A stretch of 64,000 nt of DNA from Methylomicrobium agile (GCF_000733855.1 NZ_JPOJ01000001.1:2046001-2110000); one strand, 5' to 3'; shown: positions 26,442 to 36,002, counted from the first letter of the stretch. The notes: generated from the sequence alone by a model not told the origin. Numbers and translations: made by a program.

Positions 26442-27415
26442 TCTACTACATTATCCGCCGCCTGCTGTACGCGTTTCCGATCTTGATCGGGATCAACATC
26501 CTGACTTTCGTGCTGTTCTTTGTCGTGAACGGCCCCGACGACATGGCCCGGATGCAACTCGGCCAGAAGCATGTGACGCCGCAGGCGATCCAGAACTGGA
26601 AACAGCAGCATGGCTATGACAAGCCGCTGCTTTGGAATGAAGAAGCAAAGGGCGGCGACAAACTGACCGAGACGATTTTTTACCGGAAGACGGTCGGCCT
26701 GTTCCTGTTCCGTTTCGGCGTGTCCGACAGCGGCCGCAACATCGGCGCGGACATCCGGCAGCGCATGTGGCCGAGCCTGGCGCTCGCGTTGCCGACGCTG
26801 GTGGTCGGTCTGCTGATCAATATCGGCTTCGCGCTGTTGATGGTGCTGTTCCGGGGCAGCTATCTCGAATTCGGCGGGCTGGTGCTGTGCGTGGTCCTAA
26901 TGTCGATCTCGTCCTTGTTCTACATCATCGGCGGCCAGTTCGCGATCGGCAAGCTGATGAAGCTGGTGCCGATTTCCGGCTACGACGAAGGCTTCGGCGC
27001 GTTCAAGTTTCTGATCCTGCCGGTGGTGATCGGCGTGATTTCGGGCATCGGTTCGGGCGTGCGCTGGTACCGGACCCTGTTCCTCGAAGAAGTCGGCAAG
27101 GATTACGTGCGCACCGCCCGCGCCAAAGGCCTGACCGAAACGCAAACCCTGTTCCGGCACGTGCTGCCGAATGCGATGATCCCGATCCTGACCGGCGTGG
27201 TGGTCGTATTGCCGCTCCTGTTCATGGGCAGCCTGATCATGGAATCGTTTTTCGGCATTCCGGGGCTCGGCAGCTACACGATCGACGCGATCAACAGCCA
27301 GGATTTCGCGATGGTGCGGGCGATGGTGTTTCTGGGGTCGATTTTGTATGTGCTGGGGCTGTTGTTGACCGATATTTCTTATACGTTGGTCGATCCGCGG
27401 GTGAGGTTGTCATAA
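26438..27415 (+). CDS. DppB-type ABC transporter permease
   Basis: This inner-membrane permease of 325 residues (BPD_transp_1) has an N-terminal helix (IRRLLYAFPILIGINILTF), five further helices and the EAA loop near VRTARAKGLTETQTLFRHVLPNAMIP that contacts the ATPase. It is translationally coupled to the substrate-binding gene (ATGA). No DppC-type permease or ATPase gene follows; repeats and ygfZ do. The C-terminus ends TLVDPRVRLS in normal family fashion, so the gene itself is complete. Confidence 0.92.
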   Translation: MIYYIIRRLLYAFPILIGINILTFVLFFVVNGPDDMARMQLGQKHVTPQAIQNWKQQHGYDKPLLWNEEAKGGDKLTETIFYRKTVGLFLFRFGVSDSGRNIGADIRQRMWPSLALALPTLVVGLLINIGFALLMVLFRGSYLEFGGLVLCVVLMSISSLFYIIGGQFAIGKLMKLVPISGYDEGFGAFKFLILPVVIGVISGIGSGVRWYRTLFLEEVGKDYVRTARAKGLTETQTLFRHVLPNAMIPILTGVVVVLPLLFMGSLIMESFFGIPGLGSYTIDAINSQDFAMVRAMVFLGSILYVLGLLLTDISYTLVDPRVRLS

Positions 27416-27427
27416 GGAAAGGATCGT

Positions 27428-27580
27428 CGGATGGGTAGAGGCGCCAGCCGAAACCCATCGATCGAAACTTGCAGTCGTACCCATCCTACGGCTCTCGTAG
27501 CTCTCGTAGGGCGGATTCGCCGAAGGCAATCCGCCATCAGGATGGCAAATGGCGTTTTGCTATCGCGAAAACGCCCTATA
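27428..27580. repeat. REP-like palindrome cluster
   Basis: GGATGGGTAGAGGCGCCAGC...TACCCATCCTACGG, then GTAGGGCGGATTCGCC...GGCAATCCGCC and GGCGTTTTGCTATCGCGAAAACGCC. These are the same units as at 23040-23282. Confidence 0.8.
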
Positions 27581-27582
27581 GC

Positions 27583-27622
27583 TCTTAATACATTGGTGGG
27601 TCCGCGGATGAGATTGTCATAA
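27583..27622 (+). pseudogene. Duplicated 3' end of the permease gene
   Basis: The end of the permease gene (encoding TLVDPRVRLS-stop) reappears in degraded form here, encoding TLVGPRMRLS-stop. The two copies are about 200 bases apart with palindromic repeats between them. It has no start and only about 40 bases are recognisable. It suggests a past duplication or repeat-mediated rearrangement that may have removed further transporter genes. Confidence 0.65.
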
Positions 27623-27631
27623 GACAAGCTC

Positions 27632-27702
27632 GTAGGATGTGCTGAACGAAGTGAAGCGCATCGTTCGCGATCGATGCGCCTCCTTGCGTCGGCACATCCT
27701 AC
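27632..27702. repeat. GTAGGATGTGC hairpin repeat
   Basis: An inverted repeat from GTAGGATGTGCTGAACGAAG to GGCACATCCTAC with GCGCATC/GATGCGC arms. It is the same family as at 4812 and 46284 and at the end of folA. Confidence 0.8.
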
Positions 27703-27760
27703 GATCCTGTTTGGGAAGGATAACCGGTATAATAGGCATTTTAACTTTCCGAACTGCTTC

Positions 27761-28741
27761 ATGAATCCGCAATGGAAAACCTTTCTGCTCTCCGAGCAGG
27801 CTGTGATCGACGATGCTGATCGTGTCGTTTTTAAAGAATCAAAAACCGGCCAGCCTCGGATTTATCCAGTATCCCATCTGGGCATTCTGTCCGCCTCCGG
27901 CAAGGACGCGGCCAAATTGCTGCAAGGCCAGGCTACCTGCAACGTGTTCGAAGTGACCGAACATCAGGCCCGGATCGGCGCGTTCTGCAATCCGAAAGGG
28001 CGGGCGATCGCGACATTTCTGCTTGCGAAACACGCGGACGATTACCTGCTCGTGCTACCGCTGGCACAGCTCGAAGCGGTCGGGAAACACCTGCAGAAAT
28101 ACGCGCTGCGCGCGGACGTGAAACTGGCCGACCGTTCCGGCGACTTCTGCCTGTTGGGGTTGAGCCGGAACGAGCCAGGTGCCGGGCAGTTGTTTGCCGC
28201 TCGCGCTGACGATGGCATAGTCCGGATTGAACTGGCTCCGGCTCGCACGCTGGTGATTGCCGAGCCGGAGCGGGCGATCGAGTTCTGGGCCGACCATCGG
28301 GATCAGCATGGCTTTGCGCCCGGCAATTCGGAAGACTGGCGCCTGCTCGACCTACTCGGCGGCATTCCCTGGCTCTCGCCGGCGACTGCCGAGGAACACG
28401 TTCCGCAAATGCTGAATCTGGACAAACTGGACGGGATCAGCTTTACCAAAGGCTGTTACACCGGCCAGGAAATCGTCGCGCGAACCCATTATCTCGGCAA
28501 GTCCAAACGCGCGCTGTTTCTGGCCGAATGCGAGCTCGACCAAGCGCCGGAGCCGAATGCGGCGATCGTCGACCGGGACGGCGGCGAGCAAAGCCGCGGC
28601 CAGGTGTTGACCGCGCTCGGTCATAACGGAATTTGCCATCTACTCGCGGTACTGCTGGTCAACGAAAGCGGCGACTACGATCTGGTACTGAAAGACCGTC
28701 CCGACATTTCCCTCCGTTTGTTACCTTTACCCAACGCATGA
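27761..28741 (+). CDS. ygfZ: YgfZ/GcvT-domain folate-binding protein
   Basis: YgfZ is a tetrahydrofolate-binding protein that supports iron-sulfur cluster enzyme maintenance. The 326-residue product carries the hallmark KGCYTGQEIVART motif near residue 228 and the folate-binding domain start VSHLGILSASGKDAAKLLQGQ. ATG 27761 was chosen over an upstream frame that crosses repeat DNA. A TATAAT about 30 bases before the start may be the -10 box. Its stop overlaps the start of heme A synthase (ATGA), so the two are co-translated. Confidence 0.93.
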   Translation: MNPQWKTFLLSEQAVIDDADRVVFKESKTGQPRIYPVSHLGILSASGKDAAKLLQGQATCNVFEVTEHQARIGAFCNPKGRAIATFLLAKHADDYLLVLPLAQLEAVGKHLQKYALRADVKLADRSGDFCLLGLSRNEPGAGQLFAARADDGIVRIELAPARTLVIAEPERAIEFWADHRDQHGFAPGNSEDWRLLDLLGGIPWLSPATAEEHVPQMLNLDKLDGISFTKGCYTGQEIVARTHYLGKSKRALFLAECELDQAPEPNAAIVDRDGGEQSRGQVLTALGHNGICHLLAVLLVNESGDYDLVLKDRPDISLRLLPLPNA

Positions 28742-29742
28742 ACGATCAAACCATTCTGAACTTCCGCCGCCTGGGCCTGTTGACCATTCTCGCGGTATAT
28801 CTGGTGATTCTGGCCGGCGGCATCGTCCGGGCCTCCGGAGCGGGCATGGGCTGTCCGGACTGGCCGACCTGTTTCGGCCAATGGATCCCGCCGACCGACG
28901 AGTCGCAGTTGCCGTCCAACTACCATGAGATTTATGCGCAGCGCGGCTACGAAAACACCCAGTTCAACCCGGTCAAGACCTGGACCGAATACTCGAACCG
29001 GCTGGTCGGCGCGACCACCGGCATTCTGGTGCTGCTGACCGCGTGGGCGTCGCGCATTTTCCGGAAGCGCGACAAGACGATTTTCTATCTATCGCTGACT
29101 AACCTGTTTCTGATCGGTTTTCAGGGCTGGCTCGGCTCGTCGGTTGTCGCGAGCAACCTGAAACCGTACATGATCACGCTGCACATGCTGATGGCGCTGT
29201 TGATCGTGGCGCTGGTGATCTACACGATCGCCCGTTCGCAGAGGGAGACGTTCGCGACTATCGACAGCAGCGCGTTGCCGCCCCGTTTCAAGACGGTGCT
29301 GGCAGCCGCGATCGGGATGACCCTGCTGCAGGTCGCGATGGGCACGCAGGTGCGCGAGACGGTCGATTACCTCGCGCACGCGCACAACGCCATCGACCGG
29401 CAGTTCTGGCGCGAGGGTTTTCCGATCATTTTTTACGTGCACCGGTCGTTCTCGTCGATCATCCTGCTCACCAACCTCTGGCTATTCTGGAAGCTGCGCC
29501 GGACGCTGCCCCGGCAAAGCCTGCCGGTGCGTACCGGTTACGCGCTGATCGGACTGATCGTGACCGCGATTCTCGCCGGCGTTTCGCTAGACCGTCTCGG
29601 CATGCCGCCGGTCGCGCAGCCAATTCATCTGCTGATGGCGAATCTGATTTTCGGCGTGCAGTTTTTCCTGTTTATCACGCTGCGTTATTCGGCGGGCGTT
29701 GGTAAACAAGCACGCGCCGGAGAGATATTGCAAAATAATTAA
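28738..29742 (+). CDS. ctaA: Heme A synthase (COX15/CtaA)
   Basis: This eight-helix membrane enzyme converts heme O to heme A for aa3/caa3 oxidases. The 334-residue product has the N-terminal signature GGIVRASGAGMGCPDWPTCFGQW, the heme-ligand His residues in ITLHMLMALL, YVHRSFSSIILL and PIHLLMANLIF, and YSNRLVGATTG. Coupled to ygfZ by ATGA. Functionally it links to the caa3 oxidase operon at 6.7-13.5 kb, although it is not adjacent. A terminator candidate lies 59 bases downstream. Confidence 0.94.
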   Translation: MNDQTILNFRRLGLLTILAVYLVILAGGIVRASGAGMGCPDWPTCFGQWIPPTDESQLPSNYHEIYAQRGYENTQFNPVKTWTEYSNRLVGATTGILVLLTAWASRIFRKRDKTIFYLSLTNLFLIGFQGWLGSSVVASNLKPYMITLHMLMALLIVALVIYTIARSQRETFATIDSSALPPRFKTVLAAAIGMTLLQVAMGTQVRETVDYLAHAHNAIDRQFWREGFPIIFYVHRSFSSIILLTNLWLFWKLRRTLPRQSLPVRTGYALIGLIVTAILAGVSLDRLGMPPVAQPIHLLMANLIFGVQFFLFITLRYSAGVGKQARAGEILQNN

Positions 29743-29800
29743 AATCGTTCCCACGCGCCGTACTCGTTGTGATACGCATCGGATTAGCCTGATCCAATCA

Positions 29801-29836
29801 ACGGACCGGCGGCGTCATTTCGGCGGTCCGTTTCTG
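29801..29836 (+). terminator. Candidate Rho-independent terminator
   Basis: ACGGACCG at 29801-29808 pairs with CGGTCCGT at 29824-29831 and is followed by a short T-rich run. It is placed after the ygfZ-ctaA pair. The T-tract is short, so confidence is limited. Confidence 0.55.
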
Positions 29837-29992
29837 CTGGACAACCTAATCGGCGCGGGCCGGGTCCAAAAATAAAACGGTTCCGGCCCTGCCATAAGGG
29901 ATGCCGATTGAAATCGGGAGCGATTCCGTTTACATTGGCCGGATGCCGCCGGCAGCCGGACAATGACTTTACCGAATTTAAAGGAGAATTCC

Positions 29993-30748
29993 ATGTTTCC
30001 GATCCGCGATGAAAATCCCACGATCCGTACCCCTGTCGCCACGCTCGGACTGATCGGATTGAATCTTCTGATCTGGATTTTTGTGCAGGGCGCGGGCAGC
30101 GAAGAGCCGCTGGTCAAATCGCTGTGCCTGTACAGCCTGATTCCGGGCGAGTTGTTGAATTCCGTACCGGTCGGCACGCGCCTGCAGTTGACGGACGACC
30201 TAGTCTGCGTGCTCGACGGCAAGGAAAGCCTTTCCACGCTGATTACGCATGCGTTCCTGCACGGCAGCTGGTTCCATATCATCAGCAACCTGTGGTTTTT
30301 GTGGATTTTCGGGGACAACGTCGAGGATGCGATGGGGCCCTTCCATTTTATCTTTTTTTACGGGTTATGTATCCTGGCGGCCGCAGCGGCCCAAATCGCG
30401 GCCGATCCCAGCGCGGTTACGCCGATGGTGGGCGCTTCCGGGGCGATCGGGGGCGTCATGGGCGCCTATGCCAGGCTTTACCCGAGGGCCTATGTGCACA
30501 CGGTGATTCCATTGGGATTCTTTATCACGACCGCTGCGATTCCGGCCGTTTACATGCTCGGCTACTGGTTTTTCATCCAACTGATCAGCGCGGTCCCGGC
30601 GGTCGGCGGCCCTGCGCAAATCGCCTTCTGGGCGCATGCGGGGGGATTTGTCGCCGGTCTGCTGCTGATCAGGCCGATCAGCCGGCAGGATTATATCGAC
30701 GAGCACAACCGGTTGACGCCGAATCAGAGCGCGAAGTATCGGCTTTGA
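29993..30748 (+). CDS. Rhomboid-family intramembrane serine protease
   Basis: The 251-residue protein has six or seven membrane helices. The catalytic Ser lies in GASGAIGG (Ser149) and the catalytic His in FWAHAGGFVAG (His215); the conserved HAFLHGSWFHIISNLWFL segment supplies the L1/TM2 residues. A strong AAGGAGAATTCC site precedes ATG 29993. It cleaves substrates within the inner membrane; the substrate is unknown and the neighbours give no hint. Confidence 0.93.
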   Translation: MFPIRDENPTIRTPVATLGLIGLNLLIWIFVQGAGSEEPLVKSLCLYSLIPGELLNSVPVGTRLQLTDDLVCVLDGKESLSTLITHAFLHGSWFHIISNLWFLWIFGDNVEDAMGPFHFIFFYGLCILAAAAAQIAADPSAVTPMVGASGAIGGVMGAYARLYPRAYVHTVIPLGFFITTAAIPAVYMLGYWFFIQLISAVPAVGGPAQIAFWAHAGGFVAGLLLIRPISRQDYIDEHNRLTPNQSAKYRL

Positions 30749-30843
30749 TGGGGAACGTGCTTTTAAATGTGACATTGGTATTGCAATGAGGGAATAAAAT
30801 CAGCACCATATTGGGCTGTTTTAAATTTGCATTAAGATGTTTT

Positions 30844-31491
30844 ATGGAGAATAACCGCTTCACTTCCGGACTCATCAATGAGCCGGTGCTGCCAAGAATG
30901 TTGCGTTTCATCGCATATTCTCTGGTGATTACCCTTTTCGCCTTTTCGCTTCCCATGTTGGTCCGTTATGGGGTTGAAGCTATTTTTGGGGAAAACGGGC
31001 CTCTCGAATGGGTGCATGTCGGGTTGCTGCTAGGCGCCAGCATGATATTTCTGTCAACAACCACAGCCGCTTCGGATTTCCGCGAGCTGCTGATCATTCT
31101 GGCGTCGGTTTCCGGATTTGCCGCGATCCGGGAACTGGACGGCCTTCTGGATGTATGGCTGCCCTGGATCAGTTGGAAATTCAGTTTTATCCTGATTCTG
31201 TATGCCGTCTATCTGGGTTGCGCGAATAGAGACAAATTCCGCTGGCAGTTTGCGCATTTCATGTCGACTTCCGCGTTTTCCGTACTGTGGGGAGGATTTA
31301 TCGTGGCCATGCCGGTAGCGCAATTGTTCGGGCATGGCCCTTTCCTGCAGGAATTGATGGGAGACGACTACCAGCGTTTTTATAAATGCGTGATTGAAGA
31401 AAGCGGGGAGTTTGTCGGCTATCTGATGCTGTTGGCGGGCAGCATCGAGACCCGGATTCAGATGAAGGCGTTGCAAGGCCGATTGAGATAG
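30844..31491 (+). CDS. Multi-pass membrane protein of unknown function
   Basis: The 215-residue product has about six hydrophobic segments (near 22-42, 56-75, 83-100, 108-128, 145-165, 195-210) and no family I recognise. ATG 30844 (MENNRFTSG) is preferred over an upstream in-frame ATG at 30811. A conserved-looking acidic segment IEESGEFVGYLML precedes the last helix. It is separate from the rhomboid gene by about 95 bases. Confidence 0.65.
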   Translation: MENNRFTSGLINEPVLPRMLRFIAYSLVITLFAFSLPMLVRYGVEAIFGENGPLEWVHVGLLLGASMIFLSTTTAASDFRELLIILASVSGFAAIRELDGLLDVWLPWISWKFSFILILYAVYLGCANRDKFRWQFAHFMSTSAFSVLWGGFIVAMPVAQLFGHGPFLQELMGDDYQRFYKCVIEESGEFVGYLMLLAGSIETRIQMKALQGRLR

Positions 31492-31628
31492 CAAGATTCC
31501 TTGGTCCAGGGAGCACCGGTTCAAAGCCAGGCCTCTGCGTTCGAGCGGCCTTCATGCACACGCTTTGGCAACTCATCACCGAAAAGCGGAATTAGCGTCT
31601 CGGTTGACCACGGTCGGCCGAGGTGATT

Positions 31629-32570
31629 CTACTGGCCTTTCAACACCATCGCCACCGCCGCCGCGCGCGTGGCGACGCCGAGTTTTTCGAAAATATGCTC
31701 CAGATGCTTGTTGACCGTTCTGGGGCTGCTGTCAAGAATCAGGCCGACTTCCTTGTTGGTTTTGCCGCGCGATATCCACATCAGGATTTCGGCTTCGCGG
31801 GCCGTCAGTTTCATGCTCGTGCGCAACGATTCCAGATCCCAGGCCGGGGACGCCTTCTGCAGCAGTAATAAATACTCGTCCGGCTGATGGCAAAGCGCCA
31901 TGCGGGCGGAATGGCCCAGGTCCGATTGATACGGCGCCGCGTTCTCCGGCATTTGCCGCTGGGGTCCGGTCAGGATATGAATGAACCATTCGTAAAGCGG
32001 GGACGGAATACGCGAGCTGATAGCGGAAAGGGCGGTCAGGGGAGGACGCTCCGGCGGCCGGATCTCGTTCAGCCAGTCCCGGGCGGAGGGCGTCAGCCAG
32101 CGGATCATACCGGCGCCGTCGGCGGTCAGCGCGGAAAAACGGCCGTGCTGCAGGGCGTGCCGGGCGCGCTGAATAGTGCGGGCTTGCGCGAGATGCACTT
32201 CGATTCTGGCCAAAACTTCCGGCGGACGGATCGGTTTGACGATATAGTCCAGCGCGCCTTCGCCGAAGCCGCGCAACAAGGAGTCCAGTTCACCGAGGCC
32301 GGTCATGAATAAGATCGGAATGTCGGCGGTTTCGGGATTCGATTTGATTTGCCGGCAGGTCTCGAAGCCGTCGATGCCTGGCATCATGACATCCAGCAGA
32401 ATAATGTCCGGCAGCAGATACTGCATTTGTTCCAGGGCGGAATAGCCGTCGGTCGCGACCAGCACCCGGTAGTTGGCTTCCGACAGCGTATCGGAAAGCA
32501 GCGCCAGGTTGCCGGGCGTATCGTCCACGATCATCACAGTGCCGTTATTCGGTAAATTGCCGCTCGTCAT
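31629..32570 (-). CDS. LuxR-type response regulator
   Basis: A receiver domain (TVMIVDDTPGNLALL, phospho-Asp in IILLDVMMPGIDGFE, Lys in YIVKPIRPPE) is followed by a linker and a LuxR/GerE helix-turn-helix at the C-terminus (MKLTAREAEILMWISRGKTNKEV, then SPRTVNKHLEHIFEKLGV). ATG 32570 is taken; a GTG at 32597 would add nine residues. It lies just downstream of the permease-kinase gene in the same direction (about 57 bases), so the two are probably partners and may control the urea genes. Confidence 0.88.
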   Translation of the reverse strand: MTSGNLPNNGTVMIVDDTPGNLALLSDTLSEANYRVLVATDGYSALEQMQYLLPDIILLDVMMPGIDGFETCRQIKSNPETADIPILFMTGLGELDSLLRGFGEGALDYIVKPIRPPEVLARIEVHLAQARTIQRARHALQHGRFSALTADGAGMIRWLTPSARDWLNEIRPPERPPLTALSAISSRIPSPLYEWFIHILTGPQRQMPENAAPYQSDLGHSARMALCHQPDEYLLLLQKASPAWDLESLRTSMKLTAREAEILMWISRGKTNKEVGLILDSSPRTVNKHLEHIFEKLGVATRAAAVAMVLKGQ

Positions 32571-32627
32571 TGAGGTTGGCTCGCAAGAGAAAGTCACAGA
32601 GGTAGCCGTTTTTGCCTGAACATACCG

Positions 32628-35600
32628 TCATGCCGGCGGTTTGTCGGCCGCGGGCGCATGGAGCAGCTTCTTGATTTCGGCGATCCGGAATTCGCCGGCC
32701 AATTGCCTGATTTTGGCGAAAAACGCCTGGTACTCGGGATATTCGCCGCCGAGCTGCTTGAGTTGTCGGGTGAGGCCGAGTAAATCGCCAATGCGGACGG
32801 AGTCGGTCAGCAATTCGATGATCTCTGCGGGAGGCCGTTCCAAGGGGCGCGCGGCAGCGGCAGTGCCAGTGTTCCATTCCTTGACGATCCAGGTCAGATT
32901 CAGATGCAGTTTCAGCTTGTAATAAAGCTCCTTGACCTGGATTGGCTTGGCCAGAAAGTCGTTGCAGCCGGCGTTGAGCGCGGCGAGACGGTCGGCGGGA
33001 TAAGCATTCGCGCTGAGCACGATGATCGGATGTGGGTAGCCCTGCCGGCGCAGGCGCACCGCCGTTTCGGCGCCGCCGATGCCGGGCATCGATAAATCCA
33101 GCAGGATCAGATCGGGCTTGTCCTCTTCGATTTTGAGCAGGCATTCTTCGCCTGAGCCGGCTTCGGCCAGATAAAAGCCCAACGGCTCCAGCAGCACCAG
33201 CAACAGTTGCCGGTGATCGATCTGATCGTCCACGATCAATAATTTGAGCCGGGGGCCGTGGTAGCCCGTGATATCGGTTTCGAGCAGGTCGGCCGGGGCA
33301 CTGAGGCTCGGCAGCCACAGGCGCACCGAAAATTGCGAACCTTGTCCGGGCGCGCTTTTGACGGTCAATTCGCCGCCCATGATTTCGGCCAGAATCTTGC
33401 TGATCGTCAGTCCCAGCCCGCTGCCGGCCGCCGCATTGCCGCCGGCCGAACCGAAGCGGGTAAACGGTTCGAAAATGTCCGGCAGGTGTTCTTCTTTGAT
33501 GCCGGTGCCGGTATCGGCTACCTGGAAGGTCGCGACGCCGCCGCTGTAGCCGATTTTGAAGATGATTTCCCCTTGCTCGGTAAACTTGACTGCGTTGCTC
33601 AGCAGATTGATCAGGATTTGCCCGATGCGCCGTTCGTCGCCGCGGATGCAGTGGGGAAGGGTATTGCCGATATGGCAGCGGAAAGCCAGCCCTTTCTCGG
33701 TCGCCTGTTCGCGGAAGATTTGCACCAGATGGTCGATGAAGACCGGAAAATTGACCGGCCGGTATTTCAGTTCGAATTTGCGCGCCTCGATCCGGGCGAT
33801 ATCGAGAATGTCTTCGATCAGGGCGGACAGGTGCTCGCTGCTGCGTTTCAGCGTTCTGACCGCCTGCTGCCGGTGTTCGGGGATCGAGGGGTCATTTTCG
33901 AGAATGTGCGCATAGCCGATGATGCTGTTCAAAGGCGAGCGGATTTCGTGGCTCATATTGCTCAGAAAGCGGCTTTTCGCGATATTCGCCGAATCGGCCA
34001 AAGTCAGCGCCTGTTGCAGTTTGGCGTCGGTCTGCTTGTGTTTTTCGATCTCGGTCAGAAGCGTTTGCGTCTGTTTCGCGGTTTCTTCGTGCGCAATGCG
34101 CCGGCTCTCGTCGTTCAGGATCAGCCACCAGGTGCACAGGCCGATGAACACCAGCAGCGCGGTATAGGTCTTGATGAAATTTTGGAGCAGCAGGCGGAAG
34201 GTTTCGGGATACGCGGCCGCCTCGATCAGATCCTGGTAATAAATGATGCCGATGAAAATGCCGCTCAAGACCGCCAGCAGCGAAAACGGCAGCGCGAAGC
34301 GCAGCAGGCGCAGCCGGAATTCGAGCGTCAGGCGCGCCGGCAAACAACGCCGCGCGACCGTATGCAGATAGTCCTCGAGCGTATGGCCCGGCTTGCAGGC
34401 ATCGAAGCAGCGCGCGTCCAGCGTGCAGCAAAGCGAGCAGATGCTGCCCGCATAGGCAGGGCAGTAGGCGATATCCTCATGTTCGAATTCGTTTTCGCAA
34501 ATACAGCATGCGTTGTGCAGCTTGCGGTTGCGGCGCAAACGGTCGCGCGCCAGGTAGCGATCGGAGCCGTACCAAAAAGCCAACGCCGGCATCAGGATAA
34601 AGGTCAATCCCAGCGCAATAAAGGCCGAAAATGCCTGCGGATAATCCCCGAACAGGCCGGCGTAGGCCATGATCGAAAAAATCGAAGCGGTCAATGTCGA
34701 AACGATGCCGACCGGGTTCAGATCGGGGAGATAGGCGCGCTTGAACTCGATCGTTTTCGGGCTGAGCCCCAGCGGTTTGTTGATCATTAGTTCGGCGGCG
34801 ACCGCGCTGATCCAGGCGATCGACATGTGCGAAAACAGGCCGAGAATTTTTTCGAGCGCGCCGAACACGCCGAACTCCATCAGCAAGAGCGCGATCATCA
34901 CGTTGAAAAACAGCCAGATGACCCGGCCCGGATGCGTGTGCGTCAGCCGCGAAAAAAAATTGGACCAGGCCAGGGAGCCCGCGTAAGCATTGGTCACATT
35001 GATCTTGATCTGGCTCAGCACCACGAACAACGTCGTAACGGCCAGGGCGAGCCGCGGGTCGGCGATCAGCTCCTGGTAGGCGATCAGATACATTTGCGTC
35101 GGTTCGTGCGCATGTTCGGGCGCAATGCCGTGCCGGACCGCCAGATGCGCGAGCAGGGCGCCGGCGAGCTGCCGGCACATGCCGAACAGCATCCAGCCGG
35201 GACCTGCGGAAATCGTCGCGATCCACCAGCGGATTCGGTTGTGCTTTTTCTTGTCGGGCATGAAGCGCAGAAAATCCACCTGCTCGCCGATCTGCGCGAT
35301 CATCGAAAACGCGATCGTGGTCGCCGCGCCGTACGCCAGCCAGTCGAAGCCCTCGAAGCCGGCGGCGATGCCGAAATACGCGCTGAGCGTCAGCGCCGCC
35401 TCCGGTTCGTTCCGGAGCAGGCCGACATAGGGAACGATCAGCAGGACCAGCCAGACCGGCTGCGTCCAGAGCTGCAGCCGGCTGATCGTGGTGATCCCGA
35501 ACGTGACCAGCGGAATCACCATCACCGCGCTGATCAGGTGGGCCCAGGCGATGGGAATCCGGAAATACAGCTCCAGCGCCTGCGACATGATCGAGGCTTC

Positions 35601-36002
35601 GAGCGCGAACAGGGTGAACGTAAACGAGGCGTAGATCAGCGAGGTGGCGGTCGAGCCGATATAGCCGAAGCCGGCGCTGCGCGTCAGCAAATCGATGTCG
35701 ATGTTGTAGCGCGCCGCGTAATAGCTGATCGGAAAGCTGATCAAAAAAATGATCAGCGCGGCCGAGACGATTGCCCAGCAGGCGTTGGTAAAGCCGAAAT
35801 TGATCGACAGAAAGCCGCCGATCGCTTCGAGCACCAGAAACGAAGTCGAGCCGAAGGCGGTATTGGCGACCTGCCATTCCGGCCATTTGCGGAACGAACG
35901 CGGCGCGAACCGCAGCGCGTAGTCCTCCAGCGTTTCGTTCGCGACCCAGGCGTTATAGTCGCGGCGGATCTTGGTGATGTTTTGGTAGATGACGCTGGAC
36001 AT
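32628..36002 (-). CDS. NCS1 permease-like sensor fused to hybrid histidine kinase
   Basis: A single 1124-residue protein. Residues about 1-480 form a 12-helix domain resembling NCS1 cytosine/purine/allantoin permeases (NTAFGSTSFLVLEAIGG, GFEGFDWLAYGAATTIAFSMIAQ). Residues about 497-537 hold a cysteine cluster (CCICENEF, CSLCCTLDARCFDAC) that may bind zinc or another metal. Two more helices lead to a HisKA domain (SNMSHEIRSPLNS, His near 686), a HATPase domain (INLLSNAVKFTEQG; SGLGLTISKILAE) and a receiver domain from about 919 (Asp969 in ILLDLSMPG), plus a C-terminal helical extension. The likely role is sensing or transporting a nitrogen compound and signalling to the LuxR regulator next door. 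The ligand is unknown; the urt/ure neighbours suggest urea or a purine-breakdown product. Confidence 0.9.
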   Translation of the reverse strand: MSSVIYQNITKIRRDYNAWVANETLEDYALRFAPRSFRKWPEWQVANTAFGSTSFLVLEAIGGFLSINFGFTNACWAIVSAALIIFLISFPISYYAARYNIDIDLLTRSAGFGYIGSTATSLIYASFTFTLFALEASIMSQALELYFRIPIAWAHLISAVMVIPLVTFGITTISRLQLWTQPVWLVLLIVPYVGLLRNEPEAALTLSAYFGIAAGFEGFDWLAYGAATTIAFSMIAQIGEQVDFLRFMPDKKKHNRIRWWIATISAGPGWMLFGMCRQLAGALLAHLAVRHGIAPEHAHEPTQMYLIAYQELIADPRLALAVTTLFVVLSQIKINVTNAYAGSLAWSNFFSRLTHTHPGRVIWLFFNVMIALLLMEFGVFGALEKILGLFSHMSIAWISAVAAELMINKPLGLSPKTIEFKRAYLPDLNPVGIVSTLTASIFSIMAYAGLFGDYPQAFSAFIALGLTFILMPALAFWYGSDRYLARDRLRRNRKLHNACCICENEFEHEDIAYCPAYAGSICSLCCTLDARCFDACKPGHTLEDYLHTVARRCLPARLTLEFRLRLLRFALPFSLLAVLSGIFIGIIYYQDLIEAAAYPETFRLLLQNFIKTYTALLVFIGLCTWWLILNDESRRIAHEETAKQTQTLLTEIEKHKQTDAKLQQALTLADSANIAKSRFLSNMSHEIRSPLNSIIGYAHILENDPSIPEHRQQAVRTLKRSSEHLSALIEDILDIARIEARKFELKYRPVNFPVFIDHLVQIFREQATEKGLAFRCHIGNTLPHCIRGDERRIGQILINLLSNAVKFTEQGEIIFKIGYSGGVATFQVADTGTGIKEEHLPDIFEPFTRFGSAGGNAAAGSGLGLTISKILAEIMGGELTVKSAPGQGSQFSVRLWLPSLSAPADLLETDITGYHGPRLKLLIVDDQIDHRQLLLVLLEPLGFYLAEAGSGEECLLKIEEDKPDLILLDLSMPGIGGAETAVRLRRQGYPHPIIVLSANAYPADRLAALNAGCNDFLAKPIQVKELYYKLKLHLNLTWIVKEWNTGTAAAARPLERPPAEIIELLTDSVRIGDLLGLTRQLKQLGGEYPEYQAFFAKIRQLAGEFRIAEIKKLLHAPAADKPPA

